The notes under the pieces were generated by a model, which had not been told where the DNA came from, did no database searches, and saw only the letters and a list, made by a program, of their open reading frames with translations. 6,426 nucleotides of DNA from JAMZMI01 sp047632435 (GTDB lineage Bacteria > Bacteroidota > Bacteroidia > Cytophagales > Cyclobacteriaceae): NCBI GenBank assembly GCA_047632435.1, contig JBLICU010000150.1, positions 1 through 6,426 of the forward strand, given 5' to 3'. This document shows, piece by piece, positions 1 through 6,426 of the stretch (within the stretch, counting starts at the first letter, position 1; each line of letters begins with the position of its first letter). A program made the position numbers and the translations under genes.

Positions 1-453
1 AATTTCAAACCTGTTGATTTGTAAAGGCATCAGTCGTTTTAGTGGTATGGTCCAATCGACATCCACACCCGTTTGATTGGTTGTTTTACCTTCAGTATTT
101 TCCTGATCTCCTCCTATAAAATTAATAGCAGGCTTGTTGAGTATTATTTCACCAACCAGCTTGCCCTTAAAAATAGCTGGCCATTCAATGGATAAGTCTG
201 CAATTGGAATCTCAATAAACGGAATTTTTCTGCTGCCTTCTATCCAAAAAAGGTTTAATTCTTTGATCACATAGGCACCCCGATACAAGTGAATGTCTAC
301 TCCCTCAATGGAGCCGTTATATTCGGGTATTTCTGACAATACTTTATTGACAGATCTTGTGACGAAATAAGGAAGCATCAGGCGGGCGACTAATAGGAGC
401 AGTACCACGCTTCCAATGACGATATAGGTCTTTTTCCATCTTTTGAGTTTCAT
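1..453 (-). CDS. DUF748/AsmA-like envelope protein, N-terminal part (3' end outside window)
   Basis: The first 151 codons of a longer gene are visible, starting with ATG at 453-451 and running off the left edge without a stop. The protein opens with a basic stretch (MKLKRWKK) and one hydrophobic segment at about residues 9-30, a signal anchor in the inner membrane with the rest in the periplasm. What follows resembles the N-terminus of Bacteroidota DUF748/AsmA-like proteins: a VNKVLSEIPEYNGSIEGVDIHLYRGAYVIKELN-type region (about residues 35-67, split here only for description) and then an IEWPAIFKGKLVGEIILNKP motif (about 89-108). AsmA-like proteins form long beta-groove structures linked to lipid transport or outer-membrane homeostasis; a role here is inferred from family. 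The ATG overlaps the stop of the upstream YihY/BrkB gene by 4 bp (ATGA), which fixes the start and implies translational coupling. Recognition is from memory of the family, without a profile search. Confidence 0.8.
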   Translation of the reverse strand, partial: MKLKRWKKTYIVIGSVVLLLLVARLMLPYFVTRSVNKVLSEIPEYNGSIEGVDIHLYRGAYVIKELNLFWIEGSRKIPFIEIPIADLSIEWPAIFKGKLVGEIILNKPAINFIGGDQENTEGKTTNQTGVDVDWTIPLKRLMPLQINRFEI

Positions 454-1382
454 TTCTTAATGTTTTTAAGTGGATCACCATCACTGGGTATTTCTACGAT
501 CTTAAACTTGACAGCATGTTCATAGGGCTCTATTGGCTTACCAAATTTGGCGGCATATTCATAAGTGAGTTCAGCTCCAAAAAGAAAAATAATGGTTGAG
601 AAATAAACCCAGAAAAGAATCACTACGAACGACCCTGCTGCACCATAGGCTGAGTGAATGCCGCTATTGCCTAAGTATAAACCAATTAAATATTTGCCTG
701 CGGTAAAAAGAAGGGCGGTGATAAAGGAGCCAACCCAAAGATCCCTCCACCGAATTTTGGCATCAGGAAGCACCCTGAAAAGTAGTGCAAAAATGAAAGT
801 AATGATCAATAATGAAACAACGAGATTGACAGCTGTTATCAGGTAAGTCATGGTTCCATCCAGGATCTCTGAGATAAGATTTCGAAAAATCGCGAGAAGG
901 GCATCTACGAGCAAGGAGACCAGCAATACAAACCCAAAGCTCATCACCATGGCAAATGACAATAGTCTGTTGATAATAAACTTCAGCCAACTCTTTTGTG
1001 GCTTAGGCTTGACACCCCAAAGATGATTCAAACTAGACTGAAGGGCTACAAAGACAGTGGTAGCACTAAAAATCAAGGTAGCTAATCCAATGATACCCGC
1101 TGTTACACTATTAGTTTCACGGGTGGAATTTTGAATAATTTGCTCTATCTCCTGAGCACTCCCGTTCCCTATTAAGCCCTTAAATTGTTGCAAGAGTTCA
1201 TCCTGTACAAGCTGTTCCTCGAAAAATAGGGAAGCAAGTGAAAGCGCAATGATCAGTATGGCGGGTAATGAAAAAATGGTTGAAAAGGCAATGGCTGCAG
1301 CGTGAGAAAACGAATCGTGTTCTAGAAAATGAGCGAAGGTGTTTTTGGTGAAAACCCAGTAAGTATGGAAATATTTGCGCAT
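450..1382 (-). CDS. YihY/virulence factor BrkB family inner-membrane protein
   Basis: A complete 310-residue integral membrane protein, a normal length for the family once misnamed ribonuclease BN. Hydrophobic segments lie at about residues 26-53, 92-114, 134-164, 179-204, 215-237 and 245-275, giving the six helices expected. Family hallmarks are the N-terminal HAAAIAFSTIFSLPAIL stretch (27-43), a NHLWGVKPKPQKSW-type motif after helix 2 (119-132), LPDAKIRWRD between helices 4 and 5, and AYGAAGSFVVILFWVYFS (245-262) followed by LFGAELTYEYA in the last helix. The biochemical function of the family is unsettled; E. coli paralogues YihY and YhjD are tied genetically to the envelope and lipopolysaccharide. 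The ATG at 1382 is the only reasonable start: an in-frame TAA lies about 50 bp upstream with no ATG between, and the family N-terminus begins here. No clear Shine-Dalgarno is seen, as is usual in this phylum. The gene lies 120 bp downstream of the OmpA-family gene and its stop overlaps the next start. Confidence 0.93.
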   Translation of the reverse strand: MRKYFHTYWVFTKNTFAHFLEHDSFSHAAAIAFSTIFSLPAILIIALSLASLFFEEQLVQDELLQQFKGLIGNGSAQEIEQIIQNSTRETNSVTAGIIGLATLIFSATTVFVALQSSLNHLWGVKPKPQKSWLKFIINRLLSFAMVMSFGFVLLVSLLVDALLAIFRNLISEILDGTMTYLITAVNLVVSLLIITFIFALLFRVLPDAKIRWRDLWVGSFITALLFTAGKYLIGLYLGNSGIHSAYGAAGSFVVILFWVYFSTIIFLFGAELTYEYAAKFGKPIEPYEHAVKFKIVEIPSDGDPLKNIKK

Positions 1383-1478
1383 ATCTATGAATACAAAGGT
1401 CTCCAGATGTGGAATCGGTCTTGCAGTTATTTATAACAATGAAAATAATGGTTCTAACAATCTAATTTGGGGAAGAGG

Positions 1479-1519
1479 TTGCTGAGTAAACTTTATCCGC
1501 TATCATTTGGGCTCAGCAA
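1479..1519. repeat. 8-bp inverted repeat spanning the OmpA-family stop codon
   Basis: TTGCTGAG at 1479-1486 and its exact reverse complement CTCAGCAA at 1512-1519 flank a 25-base loop that contains the TGA stop (1505-1503) of the OmpA-family gene. In the minus-strand transcript this could form a stem at the end of that gene. The large loop and the C-rich, U-poor sequence after the stem argue against a standard intrinsic terminator. It may be chance. Confidence 0.35.
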
Positions 1520-4019
1520 GGTCGCCCAAAACTTCAAGCGTAACCAATCGATACTTTTCATCTGGAATAATATCTATGATAACCGTACGGTTATAAAAAT
1601 GACTCTCTGGCAATTTATTATCAAACGGAGCATATTTTAAGTCTTCACCAAACCCGTGGACTAAAAGTTTGATATCGGTTTTTCCAGCATCTGAAAGGCC
1701 TTTTTCTAATATTTTCTGAACATCATTAGCTCTGGCTATGGATAATTCCATGTTATGTGCTACTCCACCAATAATGTCTGTAAAGCCCTGAATTACGACT
1801 GTGTCTCCTGATTGAATCTTTGGGATCACAATATTTACAAGGTAATTTTCATAATGAGATATTAATCGCGAGTCATCAAATTCAAATATGATACTGAATC
1901 TGGTCACTTCAGGCATGATGGGTGGTACATAGATTGCCAGATGTAAAGAAGTATCTTTCTTTATAATCCCGCCTGACTTGGTTTGCCCTGTCATCGTCAC
2001 CTTGTAGGTGTTCATGGCGCTTTTACCCAATAGGATTTTTTCTTCTATGTCCATCATATCTGCCGTAAATGGACCTAAATGTTGAACTTCTCCTTGCTCA
2101 TTCACAAGTTCCAGTTCCCATGATGTAAGTGTTTTTTCCGCTCCTACTACATTGAAACATACAAGACGATCATGTGCTGATTCTTGTGCTGTGACCATTT
2201 CTACTGGCTTCAAAGGAACATCGTATGTGCCACTATGAAATTCCATCAACAAGATAGGCGAGGCACTTTCAACCGATACTCTCTCGGCTTCTTCTTGAAG
2301 ATGCGCAAGTTCAAGTACGCCAAACCGTGTTTCTGAAGGGATTTTCGGTTCAATACGACCTTCGATGAGAATCCTGGATGCATCGATTCCAAATATGTTC
2401 ACTAGGTATATTTGACACGATTCGGCCATTGCAAGGGCGTGTTCAGTCCCCTTATCTGAGGATCCTACCAGCTTAATGGATGATAATGGATTTTTGCCCA
2501 TCCGATCACCCAAAATATTCAGAATATTGTAATAGACAATCATTTGGCGGGCCGAACGACCACTATCAGTCAAAGGAGCTGTGCTTTCAAGATGGTCTTC
2601 TTTAAAGTTCGTCACCTGCTCTTTACTGAGTAAAACATATCGTTCGGGTATCTCTGTAGAGCTTGGTTCAAAGAATATATAATTCCTAAGAGGAAAATAC
2701 TCCCTTAAGCCAACCTTAACAGGAATATGCACGGGCACTTTGACTATAAACTCCACGTCTTCAGGCTCCAAAATATCAAAAGAATAAATATCGTCACCTC
2801 CACTGCCTCCAGGTCTATCTGATGAGAAATATCCTTTACTCAATTTGTTATTTACAATGAATGCAAAATCATCATATTGTGTATTGATGGGTGCCCCCAG
2901 ATTGGTCACAGGTCCAAACCCTGATTCATTCATCAAGCAAGTGAATACATCTAGCCCTCCAAGGCCAAATTGTCCATTGGAAGAGAAATAGAAGTTGTTA
3001 CTTTCTTCTTCTAGAAAGGGAAACATTTCATCTTCCTCAGTATTGAGCTGGTTGCCTAAGTTTTCTTCTTTGCCCCACACTCCGGCTGAGTCTCTAGTAA
3101 TTCTATAAAGATCAGTTCCGCCTATGCCTCCGGGCATATCACTTGTGAAATACATGGTTCTCCCATCAGCTGTCAGATGTGGTTGTCCCACGGAGTATTT
3201 AGGATTATTAAGAATAAAAGGTTCTGGATCAGACCACAAATCGTCAATGTAGTTACTTAACCAAATCTGAAGCTCAATCACCTTATCCTTTTTCTTATAA
3301 TCATAATTGTTTTGTGTGTAGGCTATTTGGGTTCCGTCATGGTTAAAACTTACCGGACCATCATGTAGTTTGCCATTCATTTTTAAATTAAAAATCTCTG
3401 GGCTTTTTAGTTGGCCAGAATCGATTTCTGAACTGTAGATGCTCCAGTAAGGCATTCTTGTCCAGCTGTATTCTCTCACAAAGATTCGGGATTTAGATCT
3501 GGTCGACGCAAATACGATTTTATCTTTATAGTAACTGGATCCAAAATCGAGGGATTCACTGTTAACAGATAAGTGCTGAATTTTATATTTCGAATGATCC
3601 TTTAACAATGCTGGTAATAAAGATTTATTGGCTAAATAATCTTTGGATCTCAAATTATCCGGTTTTGATTCGGCAAATTTATCCATCCATTTCTCTGCTT
3701 CATCATATCTACCATTAGACTTGAGCACCATTGCATAGTTGTAATAATCTTCAGGTAAAATATCTTTCCCGTCGGTTATTAATTTTAGATACGCAGCTTC
3801 AGATTGGACGTTTTGACCAATATGGCTGTAGTTCTCCGCCAGATTTCGCTGACCTCCTGTTGTCAATTGATTCGCTCGATTGTATTTATCAATGGATTTG
3901 TGAAATGAGTAATTGAAAGCGTATTTATCTCCTTTTATCTCTTTGTGTGATTTCTCTTGCGCAAAGACATTTTGGCCAAACCCGATAAATATGATGAAGA
4001 GTATAAGTAATTCTTTCAT
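1503..4019 (-). CDS. OmpA-family protein with TPR, PD40 propeller and two OmpA-like domains (PorE-like)
   Basis: From ATG at 4019 the product has 838 residues. Residues 1-20 are a signal peptide (KELLILFIIFIGFGQNVFA, likely cut before QE) without a lipobox Cys. About 25-135 is helical and TPR-like. About 147-415 is a PD40/WD40-like propeller with blade motifs such as DGRTMYFTSDMPGGIGGTDLY, shortened here to its core SDMPGGIGGTDLY, and SSDRPGGSGGDDIY. About 437-560 resembles an OmpA C-terminal domain but has lost key residues. About 590-700 looks Ig-like. About 706-825 is a canonical OmpA peptidoglycan-binding domain with GFTD (D748), N756 and LSIARA (R763). The protein probably bridges an outer-membrane assembly to peptidoglycan, as PorE does in T9SS. 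The start is a choice: the frame also opens with TTG at 4043, overlapping the upstream stop, but the ATG begins exactly at a good signal peptide and leaves a 20 bp gap. Unlike PorE as I know it, no carboxypeptidase-regulatory-like domain is evident between propeller and OmpA domain. Confidence 0.9.
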   Translation of the reverse strand: MKELLILFIIFIGFGQNVFAQEKSHKEIKGDKYAFNYSFHKSIDKYNRANQLTTGGQRNLAENYSHIGQNVQSEAAYLKLITDGKDILPEDYYNYAMVLKSNGRYDEAEKWMDKFAESKPDNLRSKDYLANKSLLPALLKDHSKYKIQHLSVNSESLDFGSSYYKDKIVFASTRSKSRIFVREYSWTRMPYWSIYSSEIDSGQLKSPEIFNLKMNGKLHDGPVSFNHDGTQIAYTQNNYDYKKKDKVIELQIWLSNYIDDLWSDPEPFILNNPKYSVGQPHLTADGRTMYFTSDMPGGIGGTDLYRITRDSAGVWGKEENLGNQLNTEEDEMFPFLEEESNNFYFSSNGQFGLGGLDVFTCLMNESGFGPVTNLGAPINTQYDDFAFIVNNKLSKGYFSSDRPGGSGGDDIYSFDILEPEDVEFIVKVPVHIPVKVGLREYFPLRNYIFFEPSSTEIPERYVLLSKEQVTNFKEDHLESTAPLTDSGRSARQMIVYYNILNILGDRMGKNPLSSIKLVGSSDKGTEHALAMAESCQIYLVNIFGIDASRILIEGRIEPKIPSETRFGVLELAHLQEEAERVSVESASPILLMEFHSGTYDVPLKPVEMVTAQESAHDRLVCFNVVGAEKTLTSWELELVNEQGEVQHLGPFTADMMDIEEKILLGKSAMNTYKVTMTGQTKSGGIIKKDTSLHLAIYVPPIMPEVTRFSIIFEFDDSRLISHYENYLVNIVIPKIQSGDTVVIQGFTDIIGGVAHNMELSIARANDVQKILEKGLSDAGKTDIKLLVHGFGEDLKYAPFDNKLPESHFYNRTVIIDIIPDEKYRLVTLEVLGDLAEPK

Positions 4020-4039
4020 GACGGTTTTTTTTAAGAGGT

Positions 4040-4981
4040 TCAAAAATATCTTGGGGAGTGAATTTGTCTTTTGTTAGAAAAGATAAAATCATATCTCAGC
4101 ATTATTTCGTGAGTTCCCTGGTTATAAACAGTTGTTGTGAGACCATAGGAAAAATCGTATGAATAACCAAAGTGCAATTGTTCTGTAATATCCAATCCTA
4201 CTAAAACTCCCATGGAATCTCCTGTGCGCCACATGCCACCAAGTATGAACTTTTTCATGAAGATAAAGGAGGCTGTAATGTCAGCTTGAATGGGTGCAGC
4301 CTGTGTTACTTTAATAAGTGTTGTGGGTTTTAATGCCAACGACTCAGTTAATCGAAGGATGGTACCAGCGATTACATAGTATTGTCTTCGTTCATTTCCT
4401 AATACGGTAATTTGATCTACCTGATTTAAAGTTGAATATTTGTTTTCGACCAAATAAGGGCTCGAAATACCCGCATAAAAACGCTCTCTCGAATAATACA
4501 CACCTAAACCAAAATTGGGTGTCATATAATTGCTGAAGTTGTTCTGAAACGTAGGATCAACAGGCATATCCAAATTAAGGTTATCAAAATTGGCTTGAAA
4601 CATATTCAACCCCGCACCTAATCCAAATGCTAACTTCGATTTAGATGTTAATCTCATAATATATGAATAATATAAAAATGCTGATGTATTGTTGGTTGGA
4701 CCGATTTTATCATTCACTACAGATAGCCCGAGACCTATGTGCTCATTTTCTAAAGGTGTATGCACAGTCAAGGTTTGAGTTACTGGAGCACCTTCAAAGC
4801 CTACCCATTGCGAACGATGGAGTGCCGTCACTGTTAATGCATCTCTACTTCCAGCATAAGCCGGATTTACAGATAGCATATTATACATATAATGAGTGAA
4901 TGCCGGGAGTTGTTGAGCACTGATGGATAAGCTCCCTAATGTTAAGGTCATTGCTGCTAGTATATTTATAAAGAGTTTCAT
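4040..4981 (-). CDS. PorP/SprF family type IX secretion system membrane protein
   Basis: A complete 313-residue outer-membrane beta-barrel protein. The frame is open further upstream, but the start is placed at ATG 4981 because a signal peptide begins there (MKLFINILAAMTLTLGSLS, with cleavage likely after ISA before QQ) and because this leaves the upstream gene intact with a 31 bp gap. After cleavage comes the family signature: QQLPAFTHYMYNMLSVNPAY, then AGSRDALTV and LHRSQWVGFEGAPVTQTL (about residues 22-70). Alternating hydrophobic and polar strands rich in aromatics and glycine follow, and the protein ends with the family-typical HEIMLRYDFIF...SPRYF. In Flavobacterium johnsoniae SprF is needed for surface delivery of the adhesin SprB, and type B cargo genes are commonly paired with their own PorP/SprF paralogue. 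Here the gene directly follows such a cargo gene and precedes an OmpA-family gene, so it is most likely the dedicated partner of the adhesin rather than the core PorP. The A-rich leader lacks a clear Shine-Dalgarno. Confidence 0.95.
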   Translation of the reverse strand: MKLFINILAAMTLTLGSLSISAQQLPAFTHYMYNMLSVNPAYAGSRDALTVTALHRSQWVGFEGAPVTQTLTVHTPLENEHIGLGLSVVNDKIGPTNNTSAFLYYSYIMRLTSKSKLAFGLGAGLNMFQANFDNLNLDMPVDPTFQNNFSNYMTPNFGLGVYYSRERFYAGISSPYLVENKYSTLNQVDQITVLGNERRQYYVIAGTILRLTESLALKPTTLIKVTQAAPIQADITASFIFMKKFILGGMWRTGDSMGVLVGLDITEQLHFGYSYDFSYGLTTTVYNQGTHEIMLRYDFIFSNKRQIHSPRYF

Positions 4982-5012
4982 AATAAGTGATTTATTTTTT
5001 CGCCTTACTGGT

Positions 5013-6426
5013 TCATTTTTTAATATAAACGTAACTTCTATAGACCTCAGAGCCATCACCCAAATCCAGTATACAGAAGTAGGTACCATCGGGCAATTGA
5101 TCTCCTCCTACTAGTAAACCAAAATCCGATGTGCCATCCCAAGTATTTTGGTAAGGACTAGATTTGAATACTTTATTCCCCCATCGGTTATAAATTACCA
5201 TGGTATTATTGGGGTAATGCTCAATTCCTCTGATGACAAATTTGTCGTTGATTCCATCATTGTTTGGAGAGAATCCTTTTGGAATATTAAAATCACATTC
5301 AGATTCGGCAATTGAAATTATTAAAGGATCCGAAGTACATCCTGCAGCATTGGTAACTATGAAATTGTATGTCGTGGCAGCCAAACCGGATAGGATGGTA
5401 CTTGAGGTTGAACCTGTTATTGCGCCTGGGTTAATTATCCAGTTTCCTGTAGGTAACCCACTTAAAACAACACTTCCAGTTGCAACCGTACAGCTAGGCT
5501 GTGTGATGGTGCCTAATGTAGGAGCTGATGGTAAACCCAATGCTGCATTGATGACAACATCAGCTGATGCTCCTGAAGTACATCCGGCTGCATTGGTGAC
5601 AGTATAAGAGTAAGTGCCAGCGGATAAGCTGGAAAGGGTAATACTTGCAGTTGAACCTGTTATTGCTCCTGGATTGATTGTCCAGTTTCCAGTTGGTAAT
5701 CCGCTTAATACTATGCTTCCTGTTGCTGTTGCACAAGTTGGTTGTGTTATTGTTGCAATAGGTGGCAGTGCCGGTGTTACAGGCTGCGCCTCAATGACAA
5801 TATCTACTGATTCTACTGAAATACAACCCGCTGCATTGGTAACTGTATAATTAAATGTTGTACCTGCAGCTAATCCTGATAGGGTAGTACTTGCAGTAGC
5901 ACCTGTTATTGCCCCCGGATTAATTGTCCAGTTTCCCGTAGGAAGGCCGGTCAGTACAACGCTTCCCGTCGCAACGGTACAGGTAGGCTGTGTTATTGTA
6001 CCTAATATAGGAGCTGATGGTGAACCTAATGCTGTATTGATGACCACATCAGCTGATGCTTCCGAAGTACATCCTGCTGCATTGGTGACAGTGTAAGAGT
6101 ACGTGCCTGCAGCTAATCCTGATAGGGTAGTACTTGCAGTAGCACCTGTTATTGCCCCCGGATTAATTGTCCAGTTTCCCGTAGGAAGGCCGGTCAGTAC
6201 AACGCTTCCCGTCGCAACGGTACAGGTAGGCTGTGTTATTGTTCCAATTGTCGGTGCTGCCGGTGTTACAAGCTCTGCATCAATGACAATATGTACTGAT
6301 TCTACTGAAATACAACCCGCTGCATTTGTAACTGTATAATTAAATGTTGTACCTGCAGCTAATCCTGATAGGGTAGTACTTGCAGTAGCACCTGTTATTG
6401 CCCCCGGATTAATTGTCCAGTTTCCC
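5013..6426 (-). CDS. SprB-like repeat adhesin with T9SS type B sorting domain, C-terminal part (5' end outside window)
   Basis: The frame is open from the right edge to TGA at 5015-5013, so 470 C-terminal residues are visible and the true start lies outside. The GTG at 6047 is only an internal Val codon within a repeat. Visible residues 1-376 are SprB-like repeats of 81-82 residues with the pattern TITQPTC ... GLPTGNWTINPGAITG ... LSGLAAGT ... YTVTNAAGC. Visible residues 379-470 form a gliding-motility-associated C-terminal (type B CTD, TIGR04131-like) domain with GFSPNNDGINDKF, MVIYNRWGNKVF, WDGT and LPDGTYF, ending YVYIKK. This domain targets the protein for T9SS export. By family the product is a cell-surface or released adhesin, possibly used in gliding or attachment; the substrate is unknown. 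The next genes are PorP/SprF-like (31 bp downstream) and OmpA-like, supporting one operon. The repeats are Thr-, Gly- and Ala-rich with almost no Lys or Arg, in contrast to the CTD. Confidence 0.93.
   Translation of the reverse strand, partial: GNWTINPGAITGATASTTLSGLAAGTTFNYTVTNAAGCISVESVHIVIDAELVTPAAPTIGTITQPTCTVATGSVVLTGLPTGNWTINPGAITGATASTTLSGLAAGTYSYTVTNAAGCTSEASADVVINTALGSPSAPILGTITQPTCTVATGSVVLTGLPTGNWTINPGAITGATASTTLSGLAAGTTFNYTVTNAAGCISVESVDIVIEAQPVTPALPPIATITQPTCATATGSIVLSGLPTGNWTINPGAITGSTASITLSSLSAGTYSYTVTNAAGCTSGASADVVINAALGLPSAPTLGTITQPSCTVATGSVVLSGLPTGNWIINPGAITGSTSSTILSGLAATTYNFIVTNAAGCTSDPLIISIAESECDFNIPKGFSPNNDGINDKFVIRGIEHYPNNTMVIYNRWGNKVFKSSPYQNTWDGTSDFGLLVGGDQLPDGTYFCILDLGDGSEVYRSYVYIKK
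5016..5291 (-). other. T9SS type B C-terminal sorting domain (coding segment)
   Basis: These 92 codons close the adhesin. Key motifs in order are FSPNNDGINDKF, YPNNTMVIYNRWGNKVF, TWDGT and LPDGTYFCIL. The arrangement matches the gliding-motility-associated C-terminal domain family. A Cys occupies the place after TYF where Tyr is usual. Type B domains differ from the shorter type A domains and characteristically depend on SprF-like proteins, which agrees with the gene that follows. Confidence 0.92.
5863..5999. repeat. 137-bp perfect direct repeat, copy 1
   Basis: This stretch is identical base for base to 6106-6242 (offset 243), and its first 75 bases recur at 6352-6426 (offset 489). It encodes the N-terminal part of a repeat unit, from TITQPTC to LSGLAAG. 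Identity at synonymous sites as well as protein level implies recent duplication or gene conversion. Confidence 0.95.
6106..6242. repeat. 137-bp perfect direct repeat, copy 2
   Basis: The second copy of the 5863-5999 sequence. The match ends at 6243, where T replaces the A of copy 1 (position 6000), and at 6105, where G replaces A (position 5862), so both edges are sharp. Confidence 0.95.

Larger units (their letters stand above)
5298..6426 (-). repeat. Tandem SprB-like repeat array (five units visible, one partial)
   Basis: Units begin at each TITQP motif. In protein order they are: unit 1 (partial) 6426-6243, unit 2 6242-6000 (243 bp), unit 3 5999-5754 (246 bp), unit 4 5753-5511 (243 bp) and unit 5 about 5510-5298 (shortened before the sorting domain). 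Units alternate between an 82-residue type (1 and 3; GTTFNYTVTNAAGCISVESV) and an 81-residue type (2 and 4; GTYSYTVTNAAGCTS), making a 489-bp higher-order repeat. The array continues beyond the right edge. Confidence 0.95.

Noticed and set aside
763..990. A second minus-strand frame (75 codons) and a plus-strand frame (658-846) within the YihY/BrkB gene.
   Set aside because: Both lie wholly inside a well-recognised gene in other frames and have no recognisable features.
1383..1502. A possible Bacteroidota promoter (TAnnTTTG type) upstream of the YihY/BrkB gene, based on a CCTTTG near 1392-1397.
   Set aside because: The TA of the -7 element is missing and no TTG element lies at the expected distance. 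The 120-bp gap could hold a promoter but none is convincing.
4982..5089. A 36-residue N-terminal extension of the PorP/SprF protein starting inside the adhesin gene.
   Set aside because: The extension does not resemble the family, would place the signal peptide internally, and overlaps the conserved sorting-domain coding sequence. The ATG at 4981 begins a normal signal peptide.
6045..6047. GTG as a possible start of a separate 344-residue protein.
   Set aside because: The codon is a Val inside a repeat unit and the same frame stays open to the window edge with further repeat units. The gene begins outside the window.
5233..6339. Three plus-strand open frames (5233-5607, 5614-5850, 6103-6339) with similar predicted peptides, looking like a small antisense gene family.
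   Set aside because: They are the antisense of the adhesin repeats. They resemble each other only because the sense repeats do, and they show no start signals of their own.
5298..6426. The regular repeat array considered as a CRISPR array or noncoding satellite.
   Set aside because: Units are multiples of three (243/246 bp), keep an open reading frame throughout, and encode a recognised extracellular repeat ending in a sorting domain. There are no short repeats with unique spacers.

Overview
The window comes from a member of the phylum Bacteroidota. The evidence is a gliding-motility-type (type B) C-terminal sorting domain of the type IX secretion system (T9SS), a PorP/SprF-family outer-membrane protein next to it, and an OmpA-family protein with a PD40 propeller. 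T9SS is essentially confined to this phylum. The sequence does not fix the class; a gliding or marine Cytophagia- or Flavobacteriia-like bacterium would fit. All five genes lie on the minus strand, so transcription runs from high to low coordinates.

Upstream block (6426 to 1503), in transcription order: (1) the 3' part of a large secreted repeat adhesin, open at the window edge, with SprB-like repeats of 81-82 residues ending in a type B sorting domain; (2) after 31 bp, a complete PorP/SprF-family protein; (3) after about 20 bp, an OmpA-family protein with a TPR region, a PD40 propeller, a degenerate OmpA-like domain, an Ig-like linker and a canonical OmpA domain. This is the familiar cargo / dedicated SprF partner / peptidoglycan-anchoring protein layout. 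The likely logic is that the adhesin passes the T9SS translocon, is handled at the surface with help from its adjacent SprF-like barrel, and the OmpA-family protein ties the assembly to the cell wall.

Downstream block (1382 to 1): after a 120 bp gap comes a complete six-helix YihY/BrkB-family inner-membrane protein. Its stop codon overlaps the start of a DUF748/AsmA-like protein by 4 bp (ATGA). That protein runs off the left edge of the window. The pair looks translationally coupled and may act in envelope lipid handling.

I see no tRNA, rRNA, CRISPR array, transposase or convincing promoter. The most notable points are the highly homogenised 489-bp higher-order repeat in the adhesin, the tandem OmpA-like domains of which only one keeps the peptidoglycan-binding Asp/Arg pair, and the overlapping YihY/AsmA-like pair. 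I do not see a clearly undescribed system; the window is best read as a good example of a known T9SS adhesin cassette with some unusual details.
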